Positions 33,601 through 43,753 of a DNA stretch of 64,000 bases are shown here, one piece after another. This stretch comes from Ditylenchus dipsaci. Taxonomy: Eukaryota; Nematoda; Chromadorea; Rhabditida; Anguinidae. The notes below the pieces were generated by a model. That model did not search any database and was not told the origin of the DNA. It worked only from the letters and a program-made list of their open reading frames with translations. Numbering within the stretch: the first letter of the stretch is position 1; every line of letters begins with the position of its first letter. The stretch is taken from contig SADC01001300.1 of the NCBI GenBank assembly GCA_004194705.1, forward strand, positions 186,001-250,000, read 5' to 3'. The position numbers were made by a program, and so were the translations under genes.

Positions 33601-36600
33601 GCGAAGCGTCGTTCAAAAATTCATCCCAGAAGTTTGGAGGACATCCTAGATTTTTTAGTAACTTAACGTTAATTTCTAAGGTAAGTTTCAAAATTGTTTT
33701 TTACTACCAATATTTTTTGTAAAAAACAAACTTTACCAAAATTTTTTCAAATTCGGGGTATTTTCACCACTCTATACAGTCAACTTTCGATAGTACGGAC
33801 CCCTAAAAAGTTCGTTCCCTGGCTGAGTCCGACAATTTTTTAGCCCAGTTTTGAAGTGTTTTATCGGTTTTGATTCGTCAGTCTAGTCTCAAATATTGCA
33901 AAGATTCAGATTTTGCAGATCGTTTTTTATAAATGATATAGCTTTGTTATTTTGACCCGCAACCTTTGATAGTACATACACCAAAATTCAGTTTTTTCAG
34001 AAATTAGGTGTACGTGCTATCGAAAGTTGCGGGTCAAAATGGCGAAACTACCGTATTTTCGGCACTACCAGAAATTAACACAATTGATTATAGCACAAAT
34101 TGATTATGACACAATTGGTTATAACTAGACCGAGTTTTCGGCCACAGTGAGCCGTGTTTGCGTAATAAATTGTATGTAATAGCAAGCCGTGTTTACGGTA
34201 TGTGTTACGGATAAGAATGCAGACACGGATACAAATATTTCTAAAGAGCCCATGAGAACTAATCTGTGTTATAATCGATTCGTGTCATAATCAATTTGTG
34301 CTATAATCAATTGTGTTAATTTCTGGTAGTGCCGTATTTTCTCTAATAAGCTCCCCGGGGCGTTTTTTTTTAAAACCCCAAAAATCGGAAAATCTGGAAT
34401 TCGATTTCGAGATTTTTGGGTGATTAACCAAAATCTGAAAAGTGGAATCGGTAGAGCTCGTGGGAGTTAAGATAACTTATCAAACAGCTTTGCAATATAT
34501 TGCTTCTACACTGAGATCCAGACCCTCAAAGTCGAGGGGGGGGTTGCTTATTAGAGGAAATACGGTATATCATTTCATAAAAACAATCGGCGAATTCCGG
34601 ATCCTTGCGATATTTGGGACTAGACTGACGAATCAGAACCGATAAAACACTTTAAAAACTAGGCTAAAAAATTGTCGGACTCAGCCAGGGAACGAACTTT
34701 TTAGGGGTCCGTACTATCGAGAGTCGACTGTATTAGCATATTTGAATTTTGGCTAAATTTGAATATACACGTCCTAGTCAAGTAAAATATACACCCCCTC
34801 CATCCAGTTTTTGCTTTTGCCTTTTTTGCAATATTTTAAACTTTAATAAATATTTAATTTTCAAGTTGTTTTACTAGATTAAACTTAAACTTTTTATCAA
34901 AAAAATTAAAAAAAAATATATTTTGAAGACCAAAGAAAATGACTGGATATGCATACTATACTTATTTAGGAAGGGTATACTTTCTTATAGCCGTAAAGGT
35001 AAAACAAAAAATTTCAAAAAATTTCTAAAACTAGTGGATTGGAAAACTGAAGCAAAACTGGGTGGGATGTATAAACTTTAATGACTAGACTAGGAGGTGC
35101 ATGCTAAAATTGCATCGGTTCTTCAATCGAAAAAAAAACTAACGGTAAGTGGTCAGGATGACCTTCTCTATTTGCTTGTTCACAGTCCTTCCTGTGTTTT
35201 CGTCTATGTCAGATGTGTAACGATTGGTGATTTCTCGTTTGACTTGTATCAACTGCTTCTTGTAAGTGAACACGTGGGTTGTATTGATTGCAGGCTGATA
35301 GTCTCGTTCCAGGAAGCCCTCGCCATCCGGCTTATAGTTGATGACAGATTCAAGAGAAAGATTCTTAGTGTGCCACCAGCTATGCTTGTTTACAAGACTA
35401 ATCACCCAATCGAATTCCCTATAAAATGTTTAAATTTTTTGGGCGAAAATCTGATCCTCAGAAAATTCGATTTTTCCGCACCTTATAAAAGATTCAAAAA
35501 AAATTTCGGCGAAAATTTCACGTAAAAAAGAAACGTTTTAAAGTGGTGGCTCGCTTTTTTGGGTTGTTTGACTAATTTACCAGAGTAATTCTACTTTTTT
35601 AGCGCCAGATTCGAAATCACTGACTCAAATCACCCCTACACGTTGGTCAAACAATCTAACATAAAAAGCATGCCACCAGGTAGGTTTCATCGAGCACCAT
35701 TTTAGTCCATAAAACACTAGCACTTATCCACTGCGCCACCAAGGCCAAATTTACCATCCTAATCAAATTGAGTAAAAATACAGACGGTTTAAAGAAGCCT
35801 TCCGGTAAAAATTTGTCTTTTTTGGACTGCAACAAGCTAAGATGACCATTCAGGCATATTTTATTACCTTTTTGTCTTTTCCTAGCCCGATAGCCTTTCC
35901 AAATTTATACCTACAGTCGACTCTCAAATTGAGAGTCTCAATATAACATAACTCCACATAACATAAATTCGGAAGGTCAGAAGTTCGTTCCCACGTAGGT
36001 CCGACACTTTTTTAACCTGATTCTTGAAGTCTTTTGCCAGTTCTGTTTTTACAGTCTGGTCCCTAATATTGTGAGGATTCTGCCTATCGTTTTTCATAAA
36101 ACTAAATTTTTATTGTCTAAAAAAGCAAAAACCCTATTTAACAGAACTTGATTTAACGAAAATACTGTTTTTGATCGAGTTTTCGCATTTTCTAAATATA
36201 AAATCTTGTATTACCAAAAAATAATCGGCGAAATCGGAATCCTTGCAATATTTAAGACCAGATTGTCAAAAAAAGAACTGGTAAAAGCTTGAAAAAATGG
36301 ATGTCAATAAGCTGTCGAACGTGGTAACTCGCCCGGTCCCTTGAGTTATGTTATATAGAGAGTTGACTTTATTTAATACTCGAAATTACGGGTTGTTAAT
36401 ATTATTAATACATTACACTTTGCAATAAAAGATAATAACTTACGGGTTCTCGCTTGAAATGACAAGTGTTCGCACAAAGTACTGGTAAAAGGCTTCTGTA
36501 GCCATGCTGTAAATCATTTTGGTGTAGTAGCCGATCAAGCCGAAGAAAGTGACGCTGATACTTCCGAAAAGGAGAGGATGTGATAGAAACATTCCCAGCC

Positions 36601-36697
36601 ATCCAGGCAACCAAGAAGCATCGGCTCCAGACATTGCAGAAGCGTTTATATTAGAAAACTGAGCAAATCCAGCTGGTAAGAAGCTATTAAACGACAT
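30681..36697 (-). CDS. BCS1: mitochondrial chaperone BCS1 (AAA ATPase)
   Basis: Nine exons, all in phase: 36697-36444, 35418-35144, 33675-33420, 32923-32839, 32533-32429, 32379-32264, 31424-31323, 31271-31199, 30848-30681 (477 residues, near the family's usual size). A hydrophobic segment at about residues 42-58 ('[16 protein letters not shown]') is the inner-membrane anchor. The BCS1-specific domain follows ('[20 protein letters not shown]'). The AAA domain has Walker A GPPGTGKT, Walker B '[11 protein letters not shown]' and '[19 protein letters not shown]'. BCS1 moves the folded Rieske protein across the inner membrane in complex III assembly. An unusual acidic/basic stretch (DREDEENER...KKYRKRR) extends the loop after Walker B. 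Introns hold transposons. No frame or splice defect is seen. Confidence 0.95.
30887..31137. mobile_element. CCGTATT-family element with empty site, word GGCCGACA
   Basis: It lies in BCS1 intron 8. Copy A of the duplication has the empty site 'attatagttat'; here TA is duplicated on both sides, so the element is exactly 251 bp with a TA target duplication. Tips are 'ccgtattctctctaatagg' and inverse. The word 'ccgaca' appears twice at the left and as the palindrome 'ccgacatgtcgg' at the right. The family core lies between, in the opposite orientation to 28140. Confidence 0.95.
31815..31999. mobile_element. CAGTCGACTCTC-family element, word GTTCGTTATT
   Basis: Perfect 'cagtcgactctc' and 'gagagtcgactg' tips with TA flanks. 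The private word 'gttcgttatt' (or the inverse 'aataacgaac') occurs at least six times. It lacks the longer core of the other copies. It lies in BCS1 intron 6. Confidence 0.85.
34051..34565. mobile_element. CCGTATT-family element, word AAGCTCCCC
   Basis: It is inserted at a TA inside the preceding element. The left tip is itself split by the element at 34061-34333. The right end reads 'cttattagaggaaatacgg'. The core ('cgagatttttgggtga', 'gagctcgtgggagttaag') identifies the family. Confidence 0.85.
34061..34333. mobile_element. hAT-like MITE, GGCACTACCAG tips
   Basis: Tips 'ggcactaccagaaattaaca' and inverse are flanked by the perfect 8-bp repeat GTATTTTC (34053-34060, 34334-34341), which is part of the CCGTATTTTC tip of the host element. 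The arms iterate 'caattgattata' / 'aaattgattatgacac'. It is the innermost of three nested elements. Confidence 0.85.
35670..35755 (-). repeat. tRNA-like SINE head
   Basis: The minus strand shows 'ggccttggtggcgcagtgga' at the head and 'atggtgctcgatgaaacc' where the B box should be, so the B box is weak. It lies in BCS1 intron 1 with the 'aaacaatctaacataaaaagcatgcca'-type tail common to these repeats nearby. Confidence 0.5.
35914..36369. mobile_element. CAGTCGACTCTC-family element, word ATAACATAACT
   Basis: It lies in BCS1 intron 1, with tips 'cagtcgactctcaaattgag' and 'gagagttgactt', and TA flanks. The word 'aacataac' occurs twice at the left and as 'gttatgttat' at the right. The core is 'agttcgttcccacgtagg', 'tcttttgccagttctg'. 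Confidence 0.8.
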
Positions 36698-36845
36698 TTT
36701 CCAAACTCTACAAAAAGGTTAAAACAGTGAGAGTTAAGACAAGGACCAAAAAAATTTCGTGATATACTCTTGTATATTACCTTATATTCTTTTTTTCACT
36801 TTCAAAAAGTCAGATACATACTCAAATAAGGGTTTTTTTGCATTG

Positions 36846-37085
36846 GTCCACCTGTTGGTTTTCTGTGATTTTCAGGCTTCAAGTCGTAAAGCCTGATTAT
36901 CACAGAAATCACAGAATTGCCTGATCTTAAAGTTTAATATCAGGCAATAATAAAACAACGTATATTAGGACAGACTCAGACATTGGTCTAAGATATGTTT
37001 GAGTCCATCTTAACACAAGCTAGTCGACATTTGTCTAATCCTAAAAAATCACCAAATAACCAATAGAGGGACCGAGGCGAAAAAA
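36846..37085. repeat. TACGCTGGC-type foldback repeat
   Basis: 'tggtccacctgttgg', 'acgtatattaggacagactc' pair with 'gagtccatcttaacacaagc' and 'ccaatagagggaccgaggc'. It sits just upstream of the BCS1 start codon (36697), in its 5' flank. Confidence 0.6.
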
Positions 37086-37952
37086 GCCCTCTGATTAAGG
37101 GGTAGGCCAAAATTCCTATGAAAATTAAGAAAAATAAAAGCCAAGTACATGTAACAGTTTTTCAAAATATTTCTGCTTTACTAAAAAGACCCGAAAAATT
37201 GTGGGAAAAAATGGTATAGACTGCGTTTTTAGGTCAGAAAATTTATCTTATCGATAGATACGTGCATAATTTATCTAAATCAGGCTTTAGCAAGTCAAAA
37301 GTTTTTTAATGGTATTTGTTCGCCTGATCCCCCCTGTGAAAAAGATCTGAAAATTTGTAAATAAACCTCTTTTTGATTTAATCCCAATATAAAAATATAG
37401 GCCCCCACAAATAGCGTGAAAAAACCATCCATTTTTAGAAAAGTCGTTGTGAGAATCGCCATAGTTATAGGCATTGTACTCAAGCGAGGAGGCCCGGTTT
37501 TTTCGATTATCGTGCTCAACAGGTCTGAAAACTCACAGATAGTCTAAAGTTACAGTCGGGAATTCTCGTGTTAAAATAGGCAGAAAAACGCAGTTTTGGA
37601 AATTTGAGTAAAGGGCACTATTAAAGGGAGAAGCCTGTCAGTCGCTTTCAGATCAATCAGTTGCTATGCTCTTTAAAAAAACATTTGATTTAAAACTTTG
37701 TTCTTGTTGGGCAAAAAAACTGATTCATCGTGCCGATTTGCTCATTAAACCGGTTTTAGAATTTAATGGGGTTGCGACAAGCCAACATGTCGATGTCTTG
37801 TCCCCATTTCTGCAAGCTTTCATTATTTTTCATTTGTGTGAAGGATTTCATATATTCTCAAAATTCTTTCCTTGAAACAATATTAAAAAAGATGACACAA
37901 TTTTTTTGCAATAAAAATAACACATTTAGTTATGCTTGGCGCAAAACTGATA

Positions 37953-38667
37953 CCGTATATCTTCTATTAAAAGCCCATGGGCTTTTATTTTTCAACCCTC
38001 CTCGGACATGGGCGTTTATTAGAAGGTGGGCGTTCATTAGAAGGTGGGCTTTTATTTTTCAACAAGTCGACGAAATTTTTTTTCATAGTTTTAAAAAAGC
38101 TGATAAAAATGCTGTTTTAATCTTTTTTTGTTCTAGAAAAAGGACTGCTAAAAATGTTGTTTTAATCTTTTTTGTTCTAGGAATAAATTCACACAAGCAA
38201 AATTGCTACGAATTTCTCCTCATTCTTGCTTCTTTTGTTTGGATTAGTATGCTGTTTTAGTGCGAAAATAAGCGATCAATCAAATGGATAATTGTTCGGC
38301 AGAGCAGGCTTTGCTAGAGGAAGTGGTGGAAGAATCAGATGTGGAGTCAAATGGATCCATCGGTGTCAAGGGAATCGATTTGCTTCAAAAATTCCGAGCT
38401 CAGAAGATGGCCCGAGATGGCTGCAATGACTAAGAAGCAATGCAATGAAGAAATAAACGAAGATTCCAGCTTTCGAAGTTTTAATGAGGATGATATTTTA
38501 TTGTTTAATGACTGAAATTTTATTGAGTTCTACCGAATAAAGATTTTTGGTGGGACATGGACGTTTATTAGAAGGTGGGCTTTTATTTTTCAACACCCTC
38601 GGGACATGGGCGTTTATTAGAAGGTGGGCGTTCATTATAAGGTGGGCTTTTATTAGAAGATATACGG
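37953..38667. mobile_element. CCGTATT-family element, word GTGGGCTTTTATT
   Basis: Left 'ccgtatatcttctattaaaa' and right inverse 'ttttattagaagatatacgg' are matched to each other but differ from the family's usual CTCTAATA tip, so the two ends changed together. The word appears at least seven times and as the palindrome 'aaagcccatgggcttt'. TA flanks. The middle (about 38060-38540) is unrelated AT-rich DNA. Confidence 0.8.
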
Positions 38668-39590
38668 TATTCCGTTATAAACTCTTGCGTCTCAGAGTTT
38701 TTGAAAAAGTCTTTAAAGGTATCTTAACATTTCTTTTCTAACTTTTCTCAATCAATCAAATGGATGAACACTTTTTGGCTTTTATTTGCATTGCCCTTTG
38801 CTTTTAATGCTTTGGTCACAATGGGAGGTCGAAGTCGATATAAAGTGGTCACAATAGTGGTCGAAGTCGAAGTCGAAATGTGGTCACAACCTGCAGTCGA
38901 AGTCTAGGTCGAAGTCGAAATATGACATTTTCAACGTATTTTTGGAAATTCAAAATCGTTCGAATTCCTTTTTTTCTATTCTGACACCAAGTCTACTTTT
39001 TATCTGTTTTGGACAAACAGTTTGAAGTATCATGATCAGAATTTCATGGGCTTTCTTTTGAGGTATAATAAGCAAGTCAGCGAAGCTGAAAAATAGATCA
39101 AAAAATTAAAAGTTTACGGCAAGTCTGATATCGACCTAGTCGAAATAGTGGTCGATATCAGATAAGTAAAAACATGTTTTGATTAGTGTTTTTTTATTTT
39201 TTGTGGAGCTTACTTGTGTCGATTGAAGACTTCCTGTGCCTTTTTATCACAAGAAATATGGTTTTTCTCACTAATTGGCCGCTGAACCACCAGGCAGAAA
39301 ACCAGATGCATGAAAAATCATGCATACCAGAGTTTTTTTGCGTGATAAGCTCCAGTATTCAACTATGTTTAACATCTTCTTGTAAGCGGTATCTGTAGGA
39401 TTAGTGGCCCTGTATTGCCTTTCCCTTTCCATACAACCCTTATTATATTAATTCCCACCTTATACAGCCCTTATTCTGTTTAAAATTTAGAAGACGCCAA
39501 TTTAAGTTTTTCAAATTTCGACTGAAATAATATGACGTTAAAAATTTACACGCAAAATATTCAGTCGTGAATAGTGCCATGAGAATTTAT
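38668..39590. other. iterated GGTCGAAGTCGA stretch, otherwise no gene
   Basis: At 38815-38915 the words 'gtcgaagtcga' and 'gtggtcacaa' alternate; an eroded inverse lies at about 39130-39160. The rest is plain AT-rich DNA with a partial GGCGCTACTTGC-family fragment near 39300-39480. Confidence 0.5.
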
Positions 39591-39599
39591 GCCTGATTT

Positions 39600-39775
39600 C
39601 AAACCTGAAACCAAGTTCAGACAAGAATTGGCAACCAAATTTACACGCCAAATATTCAGGCGTATATTAAGGTGTGAAATAAGGTGTGAATTCCCATCGC
39701 ACTATTCACACCTGAATGTGTGGCGTGTAAATTTACTTGCCAATTATCGTCTGAACTTGGGTTCAGGCAGGGTTC
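39600..39775. repeat. inverted repeat, CTGAAACCAAGTTCAGAC ends
   Basis: 'cctgaaaccaagttcagaca' pairs with 'tgtctgaacttgggttcagg'-type sequence at 39750-39773. Arms of about 75 bp include 'aaatttacacgccaaatatt' and its inverse. Short hairpin transposon or its remnant. Confidence 0.65.
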
Positions 39776-39959
39776 TCAGGTCGAAAATCGAACTGTCAAA
39801 CTACCAATTACCTCATATGGGGCCGTATCAGACAAACGTTCGTACGGTTATATATATCCATACCCGAAGGTATATTCCGTAGCAGGAATATCGAAAAGGT
39901 ACCCATAGGTACTCACCATACTCTGTTATGCTTTTTATACCCTTTCACTTTACATGGAA

Positions 39960-40040
39960 AAGTAAGGCGTGCACCCAGGCGGATTCGAACCAGCAGCCTC
40001 GAAGATACGTATATGAAGGTCTACACTAAACCCCTCTCCT
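39960..40040 (-). repeat. tRNA-like sequence
   Basis: The minus strand has a perfect B box 'ggttcgaatccgcctggg' but only a weak A region. A similar 'cttcgaatccacctgggtgc' occurs on the plus strand near 41996. Likely SINE heads. Confidence 0.5.
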
Positions 40041-40064
40041 ATTTAGAATGATTGTTACTATTTT

Positions 40065-40172
40065 CGACCCAGAAAAATACTTTTCTTGCCAGAAAACTCA
40101 CTTTTCCTGCCAGGAATTCGACTCTGCCAGAAAATCCTCTTTTCCTGCCAGAAAACTATCTTTTCTGCATTC
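40065..40172 (+). repeat. short tandem repeat TTTTCCTGCCAGAAAACT
   Basis: Four to five units of about 20 bp, each containing 'ttttcctgccagaaaa'. Confidence 0.7.
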
Positions 40173-40556
40173 TCCGCTTGAATGTCCCTCTTGCTGTTTA
40201 ATTATTGCTCTTTTTTGCCGTGTGTACCTGCTTCTTATCGATATTCAGATACAGGCAAGATGACCCTCGATTGGCAAACACAAGCGGCATGTGAAACTAA
40301 AGAGCAGTTTGATGAGAGGATGCAGCAGCACAGAAGCAAGTGGCAGAGGTTGGTACTATTTGTAAACACTGTTTGTCTCTAGTTTTGCGCAATTTTTTTA
40401 GTCGTCAGATCGATACCGGAGAGAAGTGGAAGTCTAAATTGTTCGTCTGCAAGTACTCCAATCATGCTCATCCTGATGTCTACAGCTGACGTGCAATGAT
40501 GCGCGTGCAAACGAAGGTTGATCTATCGGTGGTTCTCATAAAAACAGCTCGTGCAC

Positions 40557-40740
40557 TGTTGTGGCGATGTGATCTTTGAATGGTATTTTGTCCTGCGACG
40601 ATATATGGTGCAGTTTATTTGTCTGTTCTGTTTAGTGAGTTATTGTGTATTTATTGTCGTGTTGCAATTGTTGTGTTGTTATAAAGTTATATAGTTTACT
40701 TCGTTTTCCGCGTCTGCCATATTCATATAACGATACAACA
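40557..40740 (+). repeat. probable 5' LTR of a gypsy element
   Basis: Starts 'tgttgtggcgatg' and ends 'gatacaaca', giving TG...CA ends with a 6-bp inverted match. Four bases later 'tggcgcagtcagc' has the form of a tRNA primer-binding site. The gag ATG is at 40768. No second LTR is visible, so the boundary is inferred from structure only. Confidence 0.55.
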
Positions 40741-40767
40741 TATTTGGCGCAGTCAGCAAAATTTAAA

Positions 40768-41534
40768 ATGGAACCTGCAGACATTAAACAGCTTCTCGAG
40801 CAAAATGCTCTTTTGATGAAAGCTCAGAGTGAGCAAAATGCTGTTATTCTTAAATTACTGTCGGAACGCGATAAATTGGTTGGGGAAGCCGGTGTTAATT
40901 CAAATTCAGGTAGCGAAGAAATGCTTATGTCGTCGCTAGGATGCAGGATAGAAGCTTTCCGCTACATGCCTGAAGATGATCTCACTTTTGAAAATTGGTG
41001 GCTACGATATGGCTCAATCATTGAAAAGGATGGTGCCGCTCTGCCTGAGGATGCAAAAGTCAGACTTCTGATCGGCAAGTTACAGGCTAGTGAGTTTAGT
41101 GGTTTTTGTGATGCGGTGAAACCTAAAGGCCCCTACGAAAGAACCTTACAAGAATGTCTCTCTACGTTGAAAACTCTATTTTCGAGCACAAAGTCCCTTT
41201 TCATGAAACGTTACGAATGTTTCCAACTCGAAACAAAAAGTAGGTCAAGACATCTTACAATATGGAGCTATAGTCAATGGAAGTTGCGAGTCAGCCGAAC
41301 CTCCAATCAATAGGAATGCGCTTAAGTGCCTAGTATTTCTTTCCGGCTTGCACTCTGACTTCCATGAACTACGGATAAAGTGCCTGCGAAAATCGTAGAC
41401 AGCTGAGAGTGAGAATAGAGATCTAAAGTTAGAAGGGTTACTGGAAGAGTGTAAGAAGCATTCAGCATTGAAAGAAAATGTTCGTAGTTTGAATAAACAA
41501 TTCAACACTCTCTCTACAAACGCTGTCGGTAACT
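40768..41534 (+). pseudogene. Ty3/gypsy gag, N-terminal part
   Basis: The frame starts 'MEPADIKQLLEQNALLMKAQ' (coiled-coil-like) and reaches the capsid-type 'YMPEDDLTFENWWLRYGSII' and 'LSTLKTLFSSTKSLFMKRYE'. Near 41240 a frameshift moves the rest ('GQDILQYGAIVNGSCESAEP') to another frame, and further stops follow. A hAT-like element then interrupts it at 41535. The type matches gag of invertebrate gypsy elements with zinc knuckles. Confidence 0.8.
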
Positions 41535-42456
41535 CAGGGCTCCCAAGCTCCCAAAAAATAAGTACATTTTCGAAAAAAATAAGATTTTTGGCCCAAAAAT
41601 AAGTACATTTTGAAATTTTGCTTTTTCGTAACTTTATTAGATAACTTATCCTTAAATATCGCAATTTGTCATCAAATTCTTTATTCAATCAGAAAAAAAC
41701 CAACAATAACAACCAATGAATTAGCAACAAACAGTTAAAAGTACTTTTCCCAACTTCTAATCTTGGTTAACAGAACATTGCTTTTCAAATTTATGTCGTA
41801 AACGATTTTGAAAACTGCGAATAAAATAAGAAAACGCTATTAAGCATATCGGACCCGAAATCTGATCCGCTCAATCGATTTTTTGCAAAAAGTTCACACC
41901 CCTTTAATAAACCCACTAAAAACCAGTTATTTTTGCCTTTTGGCCATTCTGGATGGGGTTCTGAGCGATTCTAAGGGGTTATCTAGAGGTTGTTGCTTCG
42001 AATCCACCTGGGTGCATACCTTATTTTTTATTGTTTCATATGGTTTGGTTTAAACAAGGTGATTCGGTGCAAGAAAGAAGACTTTTGTGGGTCGAAAAGA
42101 ATAATAACCAAAAGTAAAAGGTGGCAGAAAAAAAGCCAAAAAGTGGCAGAAAAAAGCCAAAAGGTGGCATAAAAAAGCTTTTTAAACCAAAACTCGAAAA
42201 AGGTGGCAGCAAGAAGCCAAAAGGTGACAGAAAAAAGATTAATCCGTAAGAAACATCGAGTACAACACAAACAAAATTCACTTTAAATTTATTAAAAAAA
42301 TTGCCCACTTTTTCGTTCTAAGATATTTTGTGCCGAGATGCTGTAAATTTTTCGAAAATAAGTACATTTCTTATAAATAAGTACATCTTAAATAAATAAG
42401 ATTTGGGGTCCTCAAATAACTACATTTCTTATAAAAAAGTACACTTGGGAGCCCTG
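41535..42456. mobile_element. hAT-like element inserted in gypsy gag
   Basis: Tips 'cagggctcccaag' and inverse 'cttgggagccctg' are flanked by CGGTAACT (41527-41534) and CGGCAACT (42457-42464), an 8-bp duplication with one change. Subterminal 'aataagtacatttt' words are iterated at both ends. At 42110-42240 lies a minisatellite of 'aaaaagccaaaaggtggcag' units. No transposase is encoded. Confidence 0.85.
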
Positions 42457-42464
42457 CGGCAACT

Positions 42465-43170
42465 CCAATTCTCGCAAGTACATTCCTAGAAATCCAATAA
42501 AGCCCGCCGGAGCTAGAAACAAACGTATTAATCAATCGTTCAGGAATTCGAATCCTGTTTTGCCTCGAGGTGTTTGCTATAGGTGTGGTGATAAAGATCA
42601 CTATGGAAATACCTGCCGATATAAAAATTCTACTTGCAATAAGTGTGGCCGAATGGGTCACGCCGGCTTGGTATGTAAAAATAGACCAAATCAGGGAGTT
42701 TTTCGTAATTCAACCAATATGATCCATACTGAATCTTCAAATGTTCTCCTACGGACAAAAATATGGACATCTCGAATATTTCTCTGCAAACAGCTTCTTC
42801 GAATTTCGCCTGTTAAATTGTTTGTTGATTCGGGTTCATCAGCCACTCTTATTACAGAAAATACGTGGCGTAGAATAGAAAAGCCTTTTCTTGAACCGAT
42901 TAAAGTGTTAGGCAAATCGTTTACGGGCCAGACATTTTATGCTAGAGGCAAATGTTCTCACCAAATTCAGTATCTTAATGAGCCAGTTCAAAATCTCGAA
43001 TGTTTTGTGGTCGACAAAAATTATTTTGATCTTATGGGCCGTCCTTGGTTGCTTGCATTGGGCCTGGTCAATCGTCTTTCTGAAATTTGTTGTCTTAATA
43101 TGTCACCACACATCATAGCAAGATTTTGGACCCAAGTTCTAGTGGAGACTTTGATAGACGAAGCCTAGTT
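42465..43170 (+). pseudogene. Ty3/gypsy gag zinc knuckles and protease
   Basis: In one frame are two CCHC knuckles ('CYRCGDKDHYGNTC' and 'CNKCGRMGHAGLVC') and then the aspartic protease with 'VKLFVDSGSSATLI' (catalytic DSG) and the later 'YFDLMGRPWL'. The knuckles bind RNA during packaging and the protease cuts the polyprotein. The frame ends near 43168, before the reverse transcriptase, with no normal linkage. Confidence 0.85.
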
Positions 43171-43274
43171 CAAAATTTCCAAAGCTTTTCAACGAGAATG
43201 TTCTAGGCCATTGTACTAAAGTCAGAGCGCGTTTGCATTGCCTGAAAATATGTAACAGCTGTTGTTGACCTATA

Positions 43275-43412
43275 TTTCGAAATGAACCATAGTATGGGTC
43301 AAAAGGGGCGGAGCTTGACCTCCCATACCTATTGGATTCTCTTTGAAAGTGCGCCATAGGTATGGGGCACAAAGGCGGCATCCTTTGATATACAAAACTT
43401 GGTCCCTGTACT
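43275..43412. repeat. CATACCTATTGG foldback inside gypsy
   Basis: 'cctcccatacctattgga' and 'gccataggtatgggg' with 'aaaggcggcatcctttga' are shared with 62950-63175. The two loci also share 'acttggtccctgtactact' or a near match beyond it. Confidence 0.6.
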
Positions 43413-43753
43413 ACTGTCCCTCTAGGAATTGAAGGTGACATTGATCGAGAGCTAGACCGTTTACTACAGTTAAAGGTCATTCATCCCATTGATTTTAGTG
43501 AGTAGGCAGCTCCGATTGTAGTGGTCGAAAAGAAAAATGGTCAAGTTCGAGTTTGCGCAGACTTTTCTACGGGGCTTAACAGTGTTCTCGAATTGAATAA
43601 GCATTCTTTACCTCTGCCCAGTGAAATTTTCTCGAAACTCAATAATGCTAAGTTCTTCTCTTGCTTAGACCTTTCCGATGCATTCTTTCAAATCGAGTTG
43701 GACACATACTCAAAGAAGTTGTGTACCATTAACACGCATCTAGGACCGCATCC
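43413..43753 (+). pseudogene. gypsy reverse transcriptase, first part
   Basis: Encodes 'DRLLQLKVIHPIDFSE', a stop, 'APIVVVEKKNGQVRVCADFS' and 'FFSCLDLSDAFFQIEL', the latter with the first catalytic aspartate region of Ty3/gypsy reverse transcriptases. It is cut within the following conserved block by the Merlin element. Confidence 0.85.

Larger units (their letters stand above)
33777..34730. mobile_element. CAGTCGACTCTC-family element, word ATAGTACGGACC
   Basis: It lies in BCS1 intron 2, with tips 'cagtcaactttcgatagtac' and 'gtactatcgagagtcgactg' and TA flanks. The private word 'gatagtac' also appears twice near the centre. The core includes 'aagttcgttccctgg' and 'ttttgattcgtcagtctag'. Another transposon (34051-34565) is inserted in it. 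Confidence 0.85.

Noticed and set aside
37766..38260. 164-codon plus-strand frame
   Set aside because: It runs through the left end of a CCGTATT-family element (repeated RRWAFI from the private word) and has low-complexity Phe/Lys composition.
41245..41688. 147-codon minus-strand frame
   Set aside because: Antisense to gypsy gag and into the hAT end; no recognisable domain.
42028..42308. Membrane-protein-like minus-strand frames rich in Phe and Leu
   Set aside because: They are translations of the AAAAAGCCAAAAGGTGGCAG minisatellite inside the hAT-like element.
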